From Bacteroidota bacterium (GTDB lineage Bacteria > Bacteroidota > Bacteroidia > Bacteroidales > Prolixibacteraceae): a stretch of 64,000 nucleotides of DNA. How positions within the stretch are numbered: the stretch's first letter is position 1; each line of letters opens with the position of its first letter. The translations under genes were made by a program, and so were the position numbers. Below, in pieces: positions 18,052 through 27,375 of this stretch. The notes beneath the pieces are model-generated. The model was not told the origin of the DNA and made no database searches. It was given only the letters and a program-made list of their open reading frames with translations. Location of the stretch: NCBI GenBank assembly GCA_023251435.1, contig JAHEYU010000009.1:1-64000 (forward strand), given 5' to 3'.

Positions 18052-19260
18052 CTACTTGTTTACAGAAGGTGCTTTCATCATTCCGACCAAAATGGTAGCA
18101 ACAACTAAAAACACAGCTGCAACTATGTAACCATTGCTGTACGCTCCGGTTTTGTCGGCAACCATTCCGCCCAACATTGGGCCTATTACTCCGGCAACAC
18201 CCCATCCGGTAAAGATCATTCCATAATTAACTCCCAGGTTTTTCATGCCAAAGAATTCGGCAGTCGTGGTTGGGAACAACGAGAAAACGGCACCATAAGC
18301 CAAACCTGCAACCGCAGAACCAATCATGAGTGTCGGAATAGTAGTATAGAATGCAAAAAGGAACATATTTACGGCCTGAAGCATAAATACGATCATCATG
18401 GCACGGGTGCGTCCAACTTTATCGGATAAAACACCCGCTCCCAAACGCCCCAGTGCATTGAAAACCGAAAGAATAACTACTAGCATAAACCCTGCAGTCT
18501 TCCAGTCGGCCTGAACGACGGCTATACTTGGAAGGTGAGCAATCAGCATCAACCCGGCAGTTGCAGCCAGCAAATACATGATCCACAACAAATAAAACTG
18601 AGGTGTTTTCGATACTTCGTCCCAGGTAAAATTGTTCCCTTTTGGTGCCGGTGCTGACTGGCTATTTGCCGCTTGTGGCGCTACCACTTCTGGAGGATTT
18701 TTCAGGAACATAGCAAGCACAACCACTGCCACAATTGCAAAAACACCGAGAATTATGAAGGTATTACTGATTCCTTGTGATTTCAGTAAGCTGGCGGTAA
18801 TTGGTGTAATATAAACAGGAGAAAGTCCTACTCCGGCCACAACGATTCCTGCAATCATTCCTTTTTTCGACGAATCGAACCATTTCATGGCGCATGGCGT
18901 AGCAGCAGAATATCCGAGTCCAATTCCAATGGCGCCTACAACTCCGAAGGTGAAAACCATCATAGCCAGGCTGGTTGCAAAACCCGAGGCAATCAATCCG
19001 CCACCAAGCATTAATCCACTAAAAATGGTCACTGGCCGTGGCCCGAATTTATCTTGTGCCCTTCCGGCAAAAATCATGGTAACGGCAAAAACTGCTGCTG
19101 AAACAGTGAAGGGAAGTGCTGCATCAGTATTGGTCCAGCCCCAGTCGCTTACAAGTGCCTTTTTAATTACGCCCCACGAATAGAGCACTCCCATGACCAG
19201 GTTTATGCCCAATGCAGCAAAGGTGATAGTCCAACCTTGTTTGTTAGTCGATTTGTTCAT
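18052..19260 (-). CDS. MFS transporter, OFA (oxalate/formate antiporter-like) family
   Basis: 402-residue, 12-TM major facilitator. Family marks: an N-terminal GVLYSWGVI segment, the loop FAGRAQDKFGPRP between TM2 and TM3 (MFS motif A), GLGYSAATPCAMKWF in TM4-5 (typical of OFA/YhjX-type carriers) and LGAGVLSDKVGRTR in the second half. OFA members carry small carboxylates such as oxalate/formate, lactate or pyruvate. The substrate cannot be assigned and no oxalate-degrading enzyme is nearby. The gene is monocistronic and ends at the repeated terminator. Confidence 0.85.
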   Translation of the reverse strand: MNKSTNKQGWTITFAALGINLVMGVLYSWGVIKKALVSDWGWTNTDAALPFTVSAAVFAVTMIFAGRAQDKFGPRPVTIFSGLMLGGGLIASGFATSLAMMVFTFGVVGAIGIGLGYSAATPCAMKWFDSSKKGMIAGIVVAGVGLSPVYITPITASLLKSQGISNTFIILGVFAIVAVVVLAMFLKNPPEVVAPQAANSQSAPAPKGNNFTWDEVSKTPQFYLLWIMYLLAATAGLMLIAHLPSIAVVQADWKTAGFMLVVILSVFNALGRLGAGVLSDKVGRTRAMMIVFMLQAVNMFLFAFYTTIPTLMIGSAVAGLAYGAVFSLFPTTTAEFFGMKNLGVNYGMIFTGWGVAGVIGPMLGGMVADKTGAYSNGYIVAAVFLVVATILVGMMKAPSVNK

Positions 19261-19494
19261 TTTTTAAGAGATTTTTGGGCGTCCAAAATAATGCATAAAT
19301 ATTCGAATTTACTAATAAGGAAATCACAAATATTAAATTTGAAACAAAATGATCGATTTCAATTGCAATTTGAAAGCAAATGTTCCTTAATTGTTTTGTC
19401 GTGATTGATTTTGCTTTCCTGAAATTTGGGAAGAACTCTGATTGCTCCACGGTTTTTTATAAGTTTGTGCATTCACGAATCACTTCAGCTAATT

Positions 19495-21813
19495 TTGATC
19501 CGGATAAAAAAATCATATCAGCTTTTATTGATCCTGCTGCTATTCCGGTTCTCGGTTTTTGCACAGGCTGGAATAGTTCGTATCGCAGAACTTCCTGATT
19601 CGTTGAGAATTTCAATTCGACAAAAATCCCATCTGCTTATTCTGCCTGAACAGCTCACGCCAGGCCAGCTTGACTCGTTGTTTCAGGAAAACATCCCGCT
19701 TGCGTTCCTTTTTTCGGGAAGTTCGAACGATGAATTGGATCGTCTGATTGCAAAAATTCCCGCAAAGAATCTTCCAGTCATAATTATTTCTGAAGAAGAA
19801 AGTCTTAATCAAAGTCAAATCACTTCAGAAATATTTAAACTGAATAGCAGCAAAATAGATAAATTCATGACTTCAGAAATTCATGAATCGCAATTGAAAC
19901 AACTGACTTGTAATGAATTGCTATGGATGATTGCTGATTCTGATTCCTTTCCCGCAGCCAATTATTTTGTCAGTTTTTGGGAACATACAGGGAAACTGCC
20001 CAATTTTATTCAGGCTAATGCCCAGAATATCCGGAAAGCTGCCAGCATTGTTTCAAATCTGAACAGTCAACGAAAAATATTCGGGGTAATCCGGAATGGC
20101 AACGAATTGCTTGCCGATGTATCGTGGAAAGATTTTCCTCACCGAAGAACAAATGGCTACTTTAGTTTCCCAACCAGTTCATTCAGCACTTCGGCATTGG
20201 CTCCTTACAAAGCTGGTTATCAGTTTTCTCCGGATATTATTCTCCCCAGTCCTGAAAATATTGGGAACATAAAAATTTTCAATGCGGTTCCGCTCGATCC
20301 AGGTTTTGGTTTGACAGATCATTACGTTTTTTTGAAAAAGATGCAGAATCTGCAACGGAATAATGATACTGAAATAATCAACTACGGCCTTGATTTTGAA
20401 GGCGATGACACCTGGAAAAATTGTGCCTATTTCTCCGGAAATGTTTATGCCGACTGCGGTTTGATGAGCCGTTCGGCACTTAAACCCAATTTCAGTATTA
20501 CTGCGTGGATAAAACCTTTCAAACTCGGTGAAAACAATTGCATTGTTGGAAAAGGGAAAGATTTTGTGCTGAAGATACACAACGGTCTGCTCACTTTTAC
20601 CGTGCAGGGAATCAAAGATTACCATTCAGAAAAAACGAAAATACCTGTCAATCAGTGGACTTTCATCGCTTTGATACATTCTGTCGCTGAAAATCAAATC
20701 AGTTTTTACATGAACGGCGAACGAACTGAAACAATCAGTCTGTTAACTCCTTATGTCCAATCGGATTACACCATGTTGATCGGGAGCAACCTGTGGGAGG
20801 AATATTTTGCAGGTTACATTCACGAAATAAAAATATGGGACAGGGAATTGAATGAAGAGCAGATTTGGAGTGAATTTTTATCGGAAAACGATAGCAAATA
20901 TCCGGGTTCTATCGGATGGATATTAAGTATTGTAATTTTTCTGGGTGGTTTGGGTGTAATATTATTCAGGCAGATACGGGCAAAAAAAATATCCGGAACC
21001 ATTGTAAAAACACAGCCAGTTTCTTTGCCTGATAAAAAAACAACCAGCACGAACATAAATCCGGACAATCATGAAAAAATCAATTGCTTCGGTGGATTAA
21101 AAGTCATCAACAGCGATGGCAAGGATATCAGCTTAAAATTTTCGCCCAAAATAAAACAGCTGTTCGTACTCTTTTTACTGCACAGTGTGGGGACTGAAAA
21201 GGGAATCAGCTCAAAAAAACTGTCTGATTGTTTATGGCCTGGAATCAGTGCCCCCCGCGCAAAAAATATCCGGGGAACAAATATTCAGAACCTGAAAGCT
21301 TTGCTGGCTTCGTGTTCCCAAATGAAACTGGTTTTTCAAGATAAACTATGGAGGTTTGAATTTGCTGATGGGTACTTTGTTGATCTGGTTTATGTTGAAG
21401 CAAATCTGAATGAGATACTGATTTCTGATCCTGAAAATATTAAAAAGGAATTGCCTGAATTGCTGCTTATCCTGAAAAAAGGAACACTGTTTCCAAACAT
21501 GAGCGAATCGTGGGTCGATCCATACATCGACCGGATGAGTGACAAAATCATCGAGTTTGGGCTCAAAATATTCCATTTACTTCCGGAAGAAAATTTCGAT
21601 TCAATACTCTTGGATATGGCAGAAGTTATCAGTTTGAACGATCCGCTGAACGAAGCGGCTCTGAACAAAAAGATCAGCATTCTGATCAGGCAGGGCAAAT
21701 TAAGTCTGGCACATTCGGTTTTTGATAATTTCGTGAAATTGTACCTCGAAATTTACAAGGAAAAATACCCGCATGATTTTAGGTCATTGGTTGACAGTGA
21801 AAATATTTTTTAA
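19495..21813 (+). CDS. membrane-spanning regulator: periplasmic LamG domain, TM, cytoplasmic SARP-like domain
   Basis: About 772 residues. Positions below are counted from the longest open start at 19426 (also TTG; 795 aa). The start chosen here, TTG at 19495, gives a normal signal peptide (IRIKKSYQLLLILLLF, AQA cleavage); no ATG is available. A periplasmic N-domain (about 50-300) is followed by a LamG/concanavalin-like domain (about 320-485; YFSGN, FSITAWIKP, QWTFIALIHS, FAGYIHEIKIWDREL), one TM helix (about 497-516) and a linker. Then comes a cytoplasmic winged-helix domain (about 552-645; LSDCLWPG, RAKNIRGTNIQNLKALL) and a BTAD-like helical tail (about 690-785; INDP-like LNDPLNEAAL, LAHSVFDNF). 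This is the layout of a one-component transmembrane transcription factor. It directly precedes the Gfo/Idh/MocA and DUF1080 genes, which are its most likely targets. Confidence 0.72.
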   Translation: MIRIKKSYQLLLILLLFRFSVFAQAGIVRIAELPDSLRISIRQKSHLLILPEQLTPGQLDSLFQENIPLAFLFSGSSNDELDRLIAKIPAKNLPVIIISEEESLNQSQITSEIFKLNSSKIDKFMTSEIHESQLKQLTCNELLWMIADSDSFPAANYFVSFWEHTGKLPNFIQANAQNIRKAASIVSNLNSQRKIFGVIRNGNELLADVSWKDFPHRRTNGYFSFPTSSFSTSALAPYKAGYQFSPDIILPSPENIGNIKIFNAVPLDPGFGLTDHYVFLKKMQNLQRNNDTEIINYGLDFEGDDTWKNCAYFSGNVYADCGLMSRSALKPNFSITAWIKPFKLGENNCIVGKGKDFVLKIHNGLLTFTVQGIKDYHSEKTKIPVNQWTFIALIHSVAENQISFYMNGERTETISLLTPYVQSDYTMLIGSNLWEEYFAGYIHEIKIWDRELNEEQIWSEFLSENDSKYPGSIGWILSIVIFLGGLGVILFRQIRAKKISGTIVKTQPVSLPDKKTTSTNINPDNHEKINCFGGLKVINSDGKDISLKFSPKIKQLFVLFLLHSVGTEKGISSKKLSDCLWPGISAPRAKNIRGTNIQNLKALLASCSQMKLVFQDKLWRFEFADGYFVDLVYVEANLNEILISDPENIKKELPELLLILKKGTLFPNMSESWVDPYIDRMSDKIIEFGLKIFHLLPEENFDSILLDMAEVISLNDPLNEAALNKKISILIRQGKLSLAHSVFDNFVKLYLEIYKEKYPHDFRSLVDSENIF

Positions 21814-21966
21814 CCCGATAGTTGCATTTTTAATGGTTTTATGGTAAAAAACATACTGGAAACCGATTGTATTACCCCATTTATTACCCCTCTTTTTGCA
21901 CTTCGAAAGCTTAATTTGCAGTAAATTCAAGAGTTCAAAAACCGAACACTGCTAATTCAATTTAAT

Positions 21967-23235
21967 ATGACTGAAAAAATAAACAATCGCCGCGATTTCC
22001 TGAAGAAGTCGCTGGTTGCTGTTGCCGGGATAACCATTATTCCACGGCATGTTTTGGGCGGAAACGGATTTCTGGCCCCAAGTGATCAGTTAACCAAAGC
22101 CATCATTGGAGTTGGGGGGATGGGACAAGGCCACATCGTTTACGAAGGCACTCGCCTGCTCGCCATCTGCGATGTGGACAAAAACCACCTGAACAGCACT
22201 CTAAAAAAAGTTGGCCCGGAAGTAAAAGGTTATTCCGATTTTCGCGAGTTGCTGCTTCGCCCCGAAATCGACATTGTGCACATTGCCACCCCGCCTCACT
22301 GGCACGGAATTATGTCGGTAATGGCTGCGCAGGCAGGTAAAGATGTTTGGTGCGAAAAACCCATGACCCGCACCATTGGCGAGGGAAAACGAGTAGTTGA
22401 AGCCATCAATGCTACCGGAAAAATGTTCCGCCTGAATACCTGGTTCCGATTCAAAGACAATTTCTACGGACTGGGAACTCCCGTAAAACCATTGAAAAAA
22501 GTGATCGACAGTGGCGTTTTGGGTTGGCCGCTCAAAGTAACCATCAGCGGAGTAACCGGGTTTAACTGGAAATTCTACTGGGTGGGTAAATCCAACCTGA
22601 TGCCGGAAGCTGTTCCTGCCGAACTGGATTACAACTTATGGCTCGGGCCTGCTCCCGAAAAACCATACAATTCACACCGTGTTCACCAGACCTTCCGCGG
22701 ATACTGGGATTACGACGGCGGCGGTTTGGGTGACATGGGACAACACTACATCGATCCGGTTCAATATATGCTCGGAAAAGATACTACCAGTCCGGTAAAA
22801 GTGGAGGTGGACGCGCCACAACAGGATTATGATGCCATCGGAACATGGCGCAAAATAACCTACACATACTCCGACGGTTGCCAGATTATTCTGGACGGTG
22901 AAAACAAAGATCAGAGCGCAGCATACATCGAAGGACCAAAAGGCAAGATATTCCGTGGATTTAAATCCGACATCCCGAACCTGAAATCGTTGATCGACAC
23001 ATTGCCCGATCCGGAACCGCAAATAGGTTTGTTCAGCGAATCGGTTAAAACCCGCCAGAAATTTGCCCTGAACGAAATGAACGGTCATCGCTCGGCCACC
23101 ATTGTCAACATGGGTGTAATTGCCTTGCGATTGGGCCGGACACTGGAATTTGATCCGGTTTCACAAACTTTCATCAACGACGACGAAGCCAATAAGCTGA
23201 TCGATCAGCCAATGCGGGGAGAGTGGAAGATATAA
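21967..23235 (+). CDS. Gfo/Idh/MocA-family oxidoreductase with Tat-like signal
   Basis: 422 residues. The N-terminus NRRDFLKKS followed by a hydrophobic stretch is a twin-arginine signal, so the NAD(P)-binding enzyme is expected to be exported folded. The Rossmann motif is GVGGMGQGH (about 50-58), with an EKPMTRT motif (about 132-138; the EKP of the family) and the C-terminal substrate domain with GGGLGDMGQHYIDP (about 253-266). Family members oxidise or reduce sugars and inositols. Exported Bacteroidota members are implicated in making 3-keto sugars. The adjacent DUF1080 protein (214 bp downstream) would be the matching 3-keto-glycoside-cleaving partner. Confidence 0.85.
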   Translation: MTEKINNRRDFLKKSLVAVAGITIIPRHVLGGNGFLAPSDQLTKAIIGVGGMGQGHIVYEGTRLLAICDVDKNHLNSTLKKVGPEVKGYSDFRELLLRPEIDIVHIATPPHWHGIMSVMAAQAGKDVWCEKPMTRTIGEGKRVVEAINATGKMFRLNTWFRFKDNFYGLGTPVKPLKKVIDSGVLGWPLKVTISGVTGFNWKFYWVGKSNLMPEAVPAELDYNLWLGPAPEKPYNSHRVHQTFRGYWDYDGGGLGDMGQHYIDPVQYMLGKDTTSPVKVEVDAPQQDYDAIGTWRKITYTYSDGCQIILDGENKDQSAAYIEGPKGKIFRGFKSDIPNLKSLIDTLPDPEPQIGLFSESVKTRQKFALNEMNGHRSATIVNMGVIALRLGRTLEFDPVSQTFINDDEANKLIDQPMRGEWKI

Positions 23236-23238
23236 GAA

Positions 23239-23271
23239 AGTTCAAAGTTTCAGGTTCAAAGTTACAAGTTG
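23239..23271. repeat. AAGTTCAAAGTTTCAGG-type low-complexity intergenic repeat
   Basis: Built from AAGTTTCAGGTTC-like words. Related strings occur at 42436-42468 between genes and, in frame, inside the ABC transporter gene at 32001-32034. Confidence 0.6.
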
Positions 23272-23354
23272 GGTGCTGTCAATAAGATCCCATCTGATAA
23301 ACAAGATTATCCTTTGCCGTTCGGCTTTAGCCAACGGAAGAAAATGAAAAAAGC

Positions 23355-23408
23355 GTTATCCGTCCGCGGAAAAATGTACTTCAAAGAAAAAGCATTCTTA
23401 CGGACGAA
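23355..23408. repeat. hairpin repeat, copy 2 (pair at 9824-9878)
   Basis: CGTCCG (23361-23366) pairs with CGGACG (23401-23406) around a loop with the words GGAAAAATGTACTTCAAA, closely matching the copy at 9824-9878. It lies in the gap before the DUF1080 gene. Confidence 0.6.
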
Positions 23409-23449
23409 ATAGCAAATATGATTGACAATGAGAATTTAAAACAAACCAC

Positions 23450-26400
23450 ATGAGAAACATTACAAAGAATATATTGACCGTTTTATTGGCCCTTTTTCTG
23501 ATGGCACCTGCATTTGCGCAGGATAACCGCCGCCTGGAAACCAAAGTGGCCGATGTGCTGGCACAGTTTCCGGCACAAAATGGGGACCATACCTCGAAAC
23601 TGATGGCTCAGATGCTCGAAACCGGAGCCCCCGGGGTTGCAAAATTCTGCGACATGATCGTTCCTCCCGGAACAGGCAATGACGCGCAGGCTCGTATGGG
23701 CCTGGAAAGCCTGGCACAATATGCCGGAGCTCCAAACCGCGAAAAAGATCGCAAACTGGTTGAAGGTACTTTGCTGGCGGCCCTCGAAAAAGCATCAGAT
23801 AAAGAAGTAAAAGCATTTTTTATCCGCCGTCTGCAATATTGTGGCGGAGCCGAATCGGTTGCGAAACTGGAAAAATACCTTAATTCGGCTGATTTGTATG
23901 CACCAGCTTTGGCGGCATTAACCAGCATCGGATCTGCAGAAGCCGGGGCTTTAATCCTGAAAAATATTTCCAGCAATACCGGATTACAGCAACTGGCAAT
24001 GGTTAAAACACTCGGTCAGTTGAGATACCAACCGGCAGAAAATTCGCTGATTGAATTGAGCAAAACTGCTGAGGGCGAATTGTTGCAGCATACTTTTGCG
24101 GCATTGGCTAACATTGGAGGAAAAGCTTCGCTTTCTGCGTTCGAAGCCGCAGCAAAAGCAGCAAAATATCAGCCCGATGTTACCGAAACGATGGTTTCGT
24201 ATTTGCAATACGCCAAACGTTTGGCCGAAAAAGGCGAAACCAAACTGAGCAATCAACTGTGCTCGGTGGTGATGAAAAACTGTAAGCAGGCAAATCAACT
24301 GATTTATCGCTCTTCGGCGCTTGCAGTTCCTGGATTTGGCAACAACGACCTGTTCCTGAAAGAAATTAAAAACACGGATAAAGCATATCGGAATGCCGTG
24401 CTTAACAATGCTTCTGCTCAATTGAACAACCAGAACATCGGTTCCTGGATTGCCCTGTTGAAAAAAGCCCCTGCCGAAACACAGACTGAAATCATTCATT
24501 TTCTGGCTAACCGTACCGAATCTGATGTGCTTCAGAAAGCGATTCTGCCAGCTTTGGCATCGAAAGAGGAAACTGTCCGCCTGGAAGCAATCCGTTCGCT
24601 GGCCATCAATCAGAAGTCGAAAGCTGTGCCCGTTTTACTCGAACAGTTGAAAAAAGCCACCGGTACAGAGGCCACCGAAATTGAGCAGGCGCTAAAAATC
24701 ACTACATCAGTGAAGGAAACTAATTTGCTCGCCGCACAGCTCGAAGGCATGAACGATGCCGGGAAAGTGGTTCTGATAAATGTTTTGGGTGCCCGCCGTG
24801 CTACAGATTCGTATTCGCTGATTAAAAAACAGTGTTCGTCGGCAAACCCTGAAGTTAGTGTTGCTGCATTCGCTGCTCTCGAAATGGTTTCGAAAACCGA
24901 AAATGCTGCCGACTTGATTGCGATGCTGAAACAAACCGGCGATAAAAAAACGCAGGAAAACATACAAAAAGCGCTGATTGCCATTTATTCAGGAACTGCA
25001 AAACCCGATGCCAGTCTGGTACTGAAGGAAATTCAGAACGGAGGAATGACCGAAAAACTCATTCCGGTTTTATCGTCGCTGAATGATCAGAAAGCCTTGA
25101 AAACCGTTGTTGGTTTACTCAAAAGTGGTAGTCAGGCTGAACGGGAAGCTGCTTTTGTATCGCTTTCAAACTGGAAGGACGCTTCAGCTGCCCCGCATTT
25201 GTTTGCGGTTTTCGCCAATCCGGAGATGAAACCATTCCGGGCCGATGCGCTAAAATCGTACATCCGGACAACGCTCGACTCGAATCTCCCCGATGATAAG
25301 AAATTACTGATGATTCGTAAACTGATGCCCGAATGTACTTCAGTTCCGGAAAAAACACGTGTTATTCAGGCTTCCGAAAATGTGAAAACATTCCTTTCAT
25401 TGGTTTTTGTTTCCGAATTTCTTGACCATACTGAGCTGGGTGCCGTTGCATCTTCAACCGCCAAATCGCTTGCATTGCCTTCTTCAGGAAAAAAGAATGG
25501 ACTTACAGGCGAATTTGTTGCTGAAGTTTTGACCAAAGTGATGGGCAAAATGACTGGTCCAGATAGCCAGTACGACGTAATTGATGTGCGCGAATACCTC
25601 GAAAAAATGCCGAAAGAAAAAGGTTATGTGAGCATTTTTAACGGGAAAGACCTGACCGGCTGGCATGGATTGGTGAAAAATCCGATTGCGCGCGCCAAAA
25701 TGAAACCGGAAGAGCTGGCTAAAGCGCAGCTTGAAGCCAATACCAAAATGCTGACTAACTGGTCGGTAAAGGATGGTGCCATTTATTTCAGTGGCGAGGG
25801 CGACAATTTGTGTACAAAGAAAATGTACGGCGATTTCGAGATGATTGTTGACTGGAAAATCAGCAAACATGGCGACAGCGGAATTTACCTGCGTGGCACA
25901 CCACAGGTACAGATTTGGGATACTTCGCGCGTTGATGTGGGCGCTCAGGTAGGTTCAGGTGGTTTGTACAACAACCAGAAAAACCCAGGCAAACCATTGG
26001 TTTTAGCCGATAATGCGATTGGCGACTGGAATACTTTCCGTATAAAAATGGTGGGCGAACTTGTAACTGTTTACCTGAATGGCGTTTTGGTGGTTGACAA
26101 TGTGGTGATGGAAAATTACTGGGATCGTTCGATGCCGATTTTCAAAACCGAAGCCATTGAATTGCAGGCGCACGGAACTGATCTGGCTTTCAGAAATATT
26201 TTTGTAAAAGAACTGAATACTGAAGAAGTTAAACTGAGCGCTGAAGAAGAATCTGCCGGATTCAAACTGTTGTTCAACGGGAAAAACCTCGACAACTGGA
26301 TTGGCAACAAAGTTGATTATTCAGCTGAAGATGGGTTACTGGTTGTAAGTCCGAGGGAAGGCGCTCACGGAAACCTGTTTACCGAAAAGGAATATTCCGA

Positions 26401-26830
26401 TTTTATTTTCAGGTTCGAATTTCAGTTAACTCCCGGTGCCAATAACGGGTTGGGGATTCATGCTCCGCTAACGGGCGATCCCGCTTATGTTGGCAAAGAG
26501 CTGCAAATTCTGGACAACACTGCAGATATTTACAAGGACTTGGAAGACTATCAGTACCACGGTTCTGTATATGGAATCATTGCCGCCAAAAGGGGATTTC
26601 TAAAACCTGTTGGCGAATGGAATGTTCAGGAAGTGGTTGTGAAAGGCAATGACATAAAAATTACCCTGAACGAAACTGTGATTCTGGAAGGAAACATGAA
26701 AGAAGCCAGCAAAAACGGAACTGCCGACCACAAGGATCATCCGGGGTTGTTACGTAATAAAGGATACATCGGATTTCTGGGGCATGGCTCCGAACTGAAA
26801 TTCCGGAACATCAGGATAAAAGAATTGTAG
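23450..26830 (+). CDS. exported HEAT-repeat protein with two DUF1080 (3-keto-glycoside lyase/hydrolase-type) domains
   Basis: 1126 residues with a signal peptide (1-24, AFAQ). Residues about 30-680 are HEAT-like helical repeats (many LxALA/ALxxI helices). Two DUF1080 beta-sandwich domains follow: about 724-922 (SIFNGKDLTGWHG, GDSGIYLRGTPQVQIWD, SMPIFKTEAIELQAHG, FRNIFVKEL) and about 930-1126 (LLFNGKNLDNWIG, NNGLGIHAPL, ELQILDN, KFRNIRIKEL). DUF1080 proteins are now classed as 3-keto-disaccharide hydrolases or 3-keto-glucoside lyases, acting after a glycoside 3-oxidation. Most are 200-300 residues; the double domain on a HEAT scaffold is unusual. It likely works with the exported oxidoreductase just upstream. 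A terminator follows 18 nt after the stop. Confidence 0.85.
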   Translation: MRNITKNILTVLLALFLMAPAFAQDNRRLETKVADVLAQFPAQNGDHTSKLMAQMLETGAPGVAKFCDMIVPPGTGNDAQARMGLESLAQYAGAPNREKDRKLVEGTLLAALEKASDKEVKAFFIRRLQYCGGAESVAKLEKYLNSADLYAPALAALTSIGSAEAGALILKNISSNTGLQQLAMVKTLGQLRYQPAENSLIELSKTAEGELLQHTFAALANIGGKASLSAFEAAAKAAKYQPDVTETMVSYLQYAKRLAEKGETKLSNQLCSVVMKNCKQANQLIYRSSALAVPGFGNNDLFLKEIKNTDKAYRNAVLNNASAQLNNQNIGSWIALLKKAPAETQTEIIHFLANRTESDVLQKAILPALASKEETVRLEAIRSLAINQKSKAVPVLLEQLKKATGTEATEIEQALKITTSVKETNLLAAQLEGMNDAGKVVLINVLGARRATDSYSLIKKQCSSANPEVSVAAFAALEMVSKTENAADLIAMLKQTGDKKTQENIQKALIAIYSGTAKPDASLVLKEIQNGGMTEKLIPVLSSLNDQKALKTVVGLLKSGSQAEREAAFVSLSNWKDASAAPHLFAVFANPEMKPFRADALKSYIRTTLDSNLPDDKKLLMIRKLMPECTSVPEKTRVIQASENVKTFLSLVFVSEFLDHTELGAVASSTAKSLALPSSGKKNGLTGEFVAEVLTKVMGKMTGPDSQYDVIDVREYLEKMPKEKGYVSIFNGKDLTGWHGLVKNPIARAKMKPEELAKAQLEANTKMLTNWSVKDGAIYFSGEGDNLCTKKMYGDFEMIVDWKISKHGDSGIYLRGTPQVQIWDTSRVDVGAQVGSGGLYNNQKNPGKPLVLADNAIGDWNTFRIKMVGELVTVYLNGVLVVDNVVMENYWDRSMPIFKTEAIELQAHGTDLAFRNIFVKELNTEEVKLSAEEESAGFKLLFNGKNLDNWIGNKVDYSAEDGLLVVSPREGAHGNLFTEKEYSDFIFRFEFQLTPGANNGLGIHAPLTGDPAYVGKELQILDNTADIYKDLEDYQYHGSVYGIIAAKRGFLKPVGEWNVQEVVVKGNDIKITLNETVILEGNMKEASKNGTADHKDHPGLLRNKGYIGFLGHGSELKFRNIRIKEL

Positions 26831-26848
26831 AGATTACCCAAACTAAGT

Positions 26849-26880
26849 ACCTCCTGTTTGCAAAAGCAGGAGGTTTTTTT
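26849..26880 (+). terminator. terminator after the DUF1080 gene
   Basis: Stem ACCTCCTG (26849-26856) / CAGGAGGT (26867-26874) followed by a run of seven T. Confidence 0.88.
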
Positions 26881-26949
26881 GTTTATGAAAATTCTGCAAA
26901 CCCGATTATTGTGTAATTTAGCTGCAAATTCAAAAAAAAATAAAAGGTC

Positions 26950-27201
26950 ATGCTTGAAAAGGGATTTTTAAGAAATCAGGAGAATGAAAATAGCAAGCAT
27001 CAGAAACTTGCTTCAATTGTTAGTAAAACACTACTTTATTTGGGCGCATTTGTGCTGATTTCGGCTTTTGCCTATCTGCTTTTTAATTTCGAAAAGTCGG
27101 ATATGTTGATCGCAATGGTAATGCCTTTTTTATTTGCCGGACTAGGGCTCATCTTCGTGAGTTGGCTGATTAACAGGGCTTATTCTAAATTGCGAAGGTG
27201 A
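26950..27201 (+). CDS. small two-TM membrane protein, unknown
   Basis: 83 residues: a polar, charged N-terminus (about 1-25), two hydrophobic helices (about 28-47 and 53-73) and a basic RAYSKLRR tail, giving an N-in/C-in topology by the positive-inside rule. No family recognised. It stands alone between a terminator and the YdeI-like gene and has no visible promoter box. Confidence 0.55.
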   Translation: MLEKGFLRNQENENSKHQKLASIVSKTLLYLGAFVLISAFAYLLFNFEKSDMLIAMVMPFLFAGLGLIFVSWLINRAYSKLRR

Positions 27202-27277
27202 TTTTTGAGAGTCAACTTTAGAGTTTCTCGATACATAAAAACGATCAATTCGAGAACCAATCAACTGGCAGCTTTTG

Positions 27278-27310
27278 GCACCAGAGGTGCTAAATATTTG
27301 TAGATAAATA
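27278..27310 (+). repeat. REP-like palindrome with AAATATTTGTAG tail
   Basis: GCACC-AGA-GGTGC (27278-27290) followed by TAAATATTTGTAGATAAAT; same design as 9777-9806 and 28008-28169. Confidence 0.65.
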
Positions 27311-27375
27311 ACATGAAGGATAGCAATCGGCGGCGCTGTTTAGGCGAACAAAGATTTGACCTTCTTTCGGACGAA

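Noticed and set aside
21813-21966. Terminator or riboswitch between the LamG/SARP gene and the oxidoreductase gene
   Set aside because: No convincing stem with a T tract and no known riboswitch core is visible in the 153 bp.
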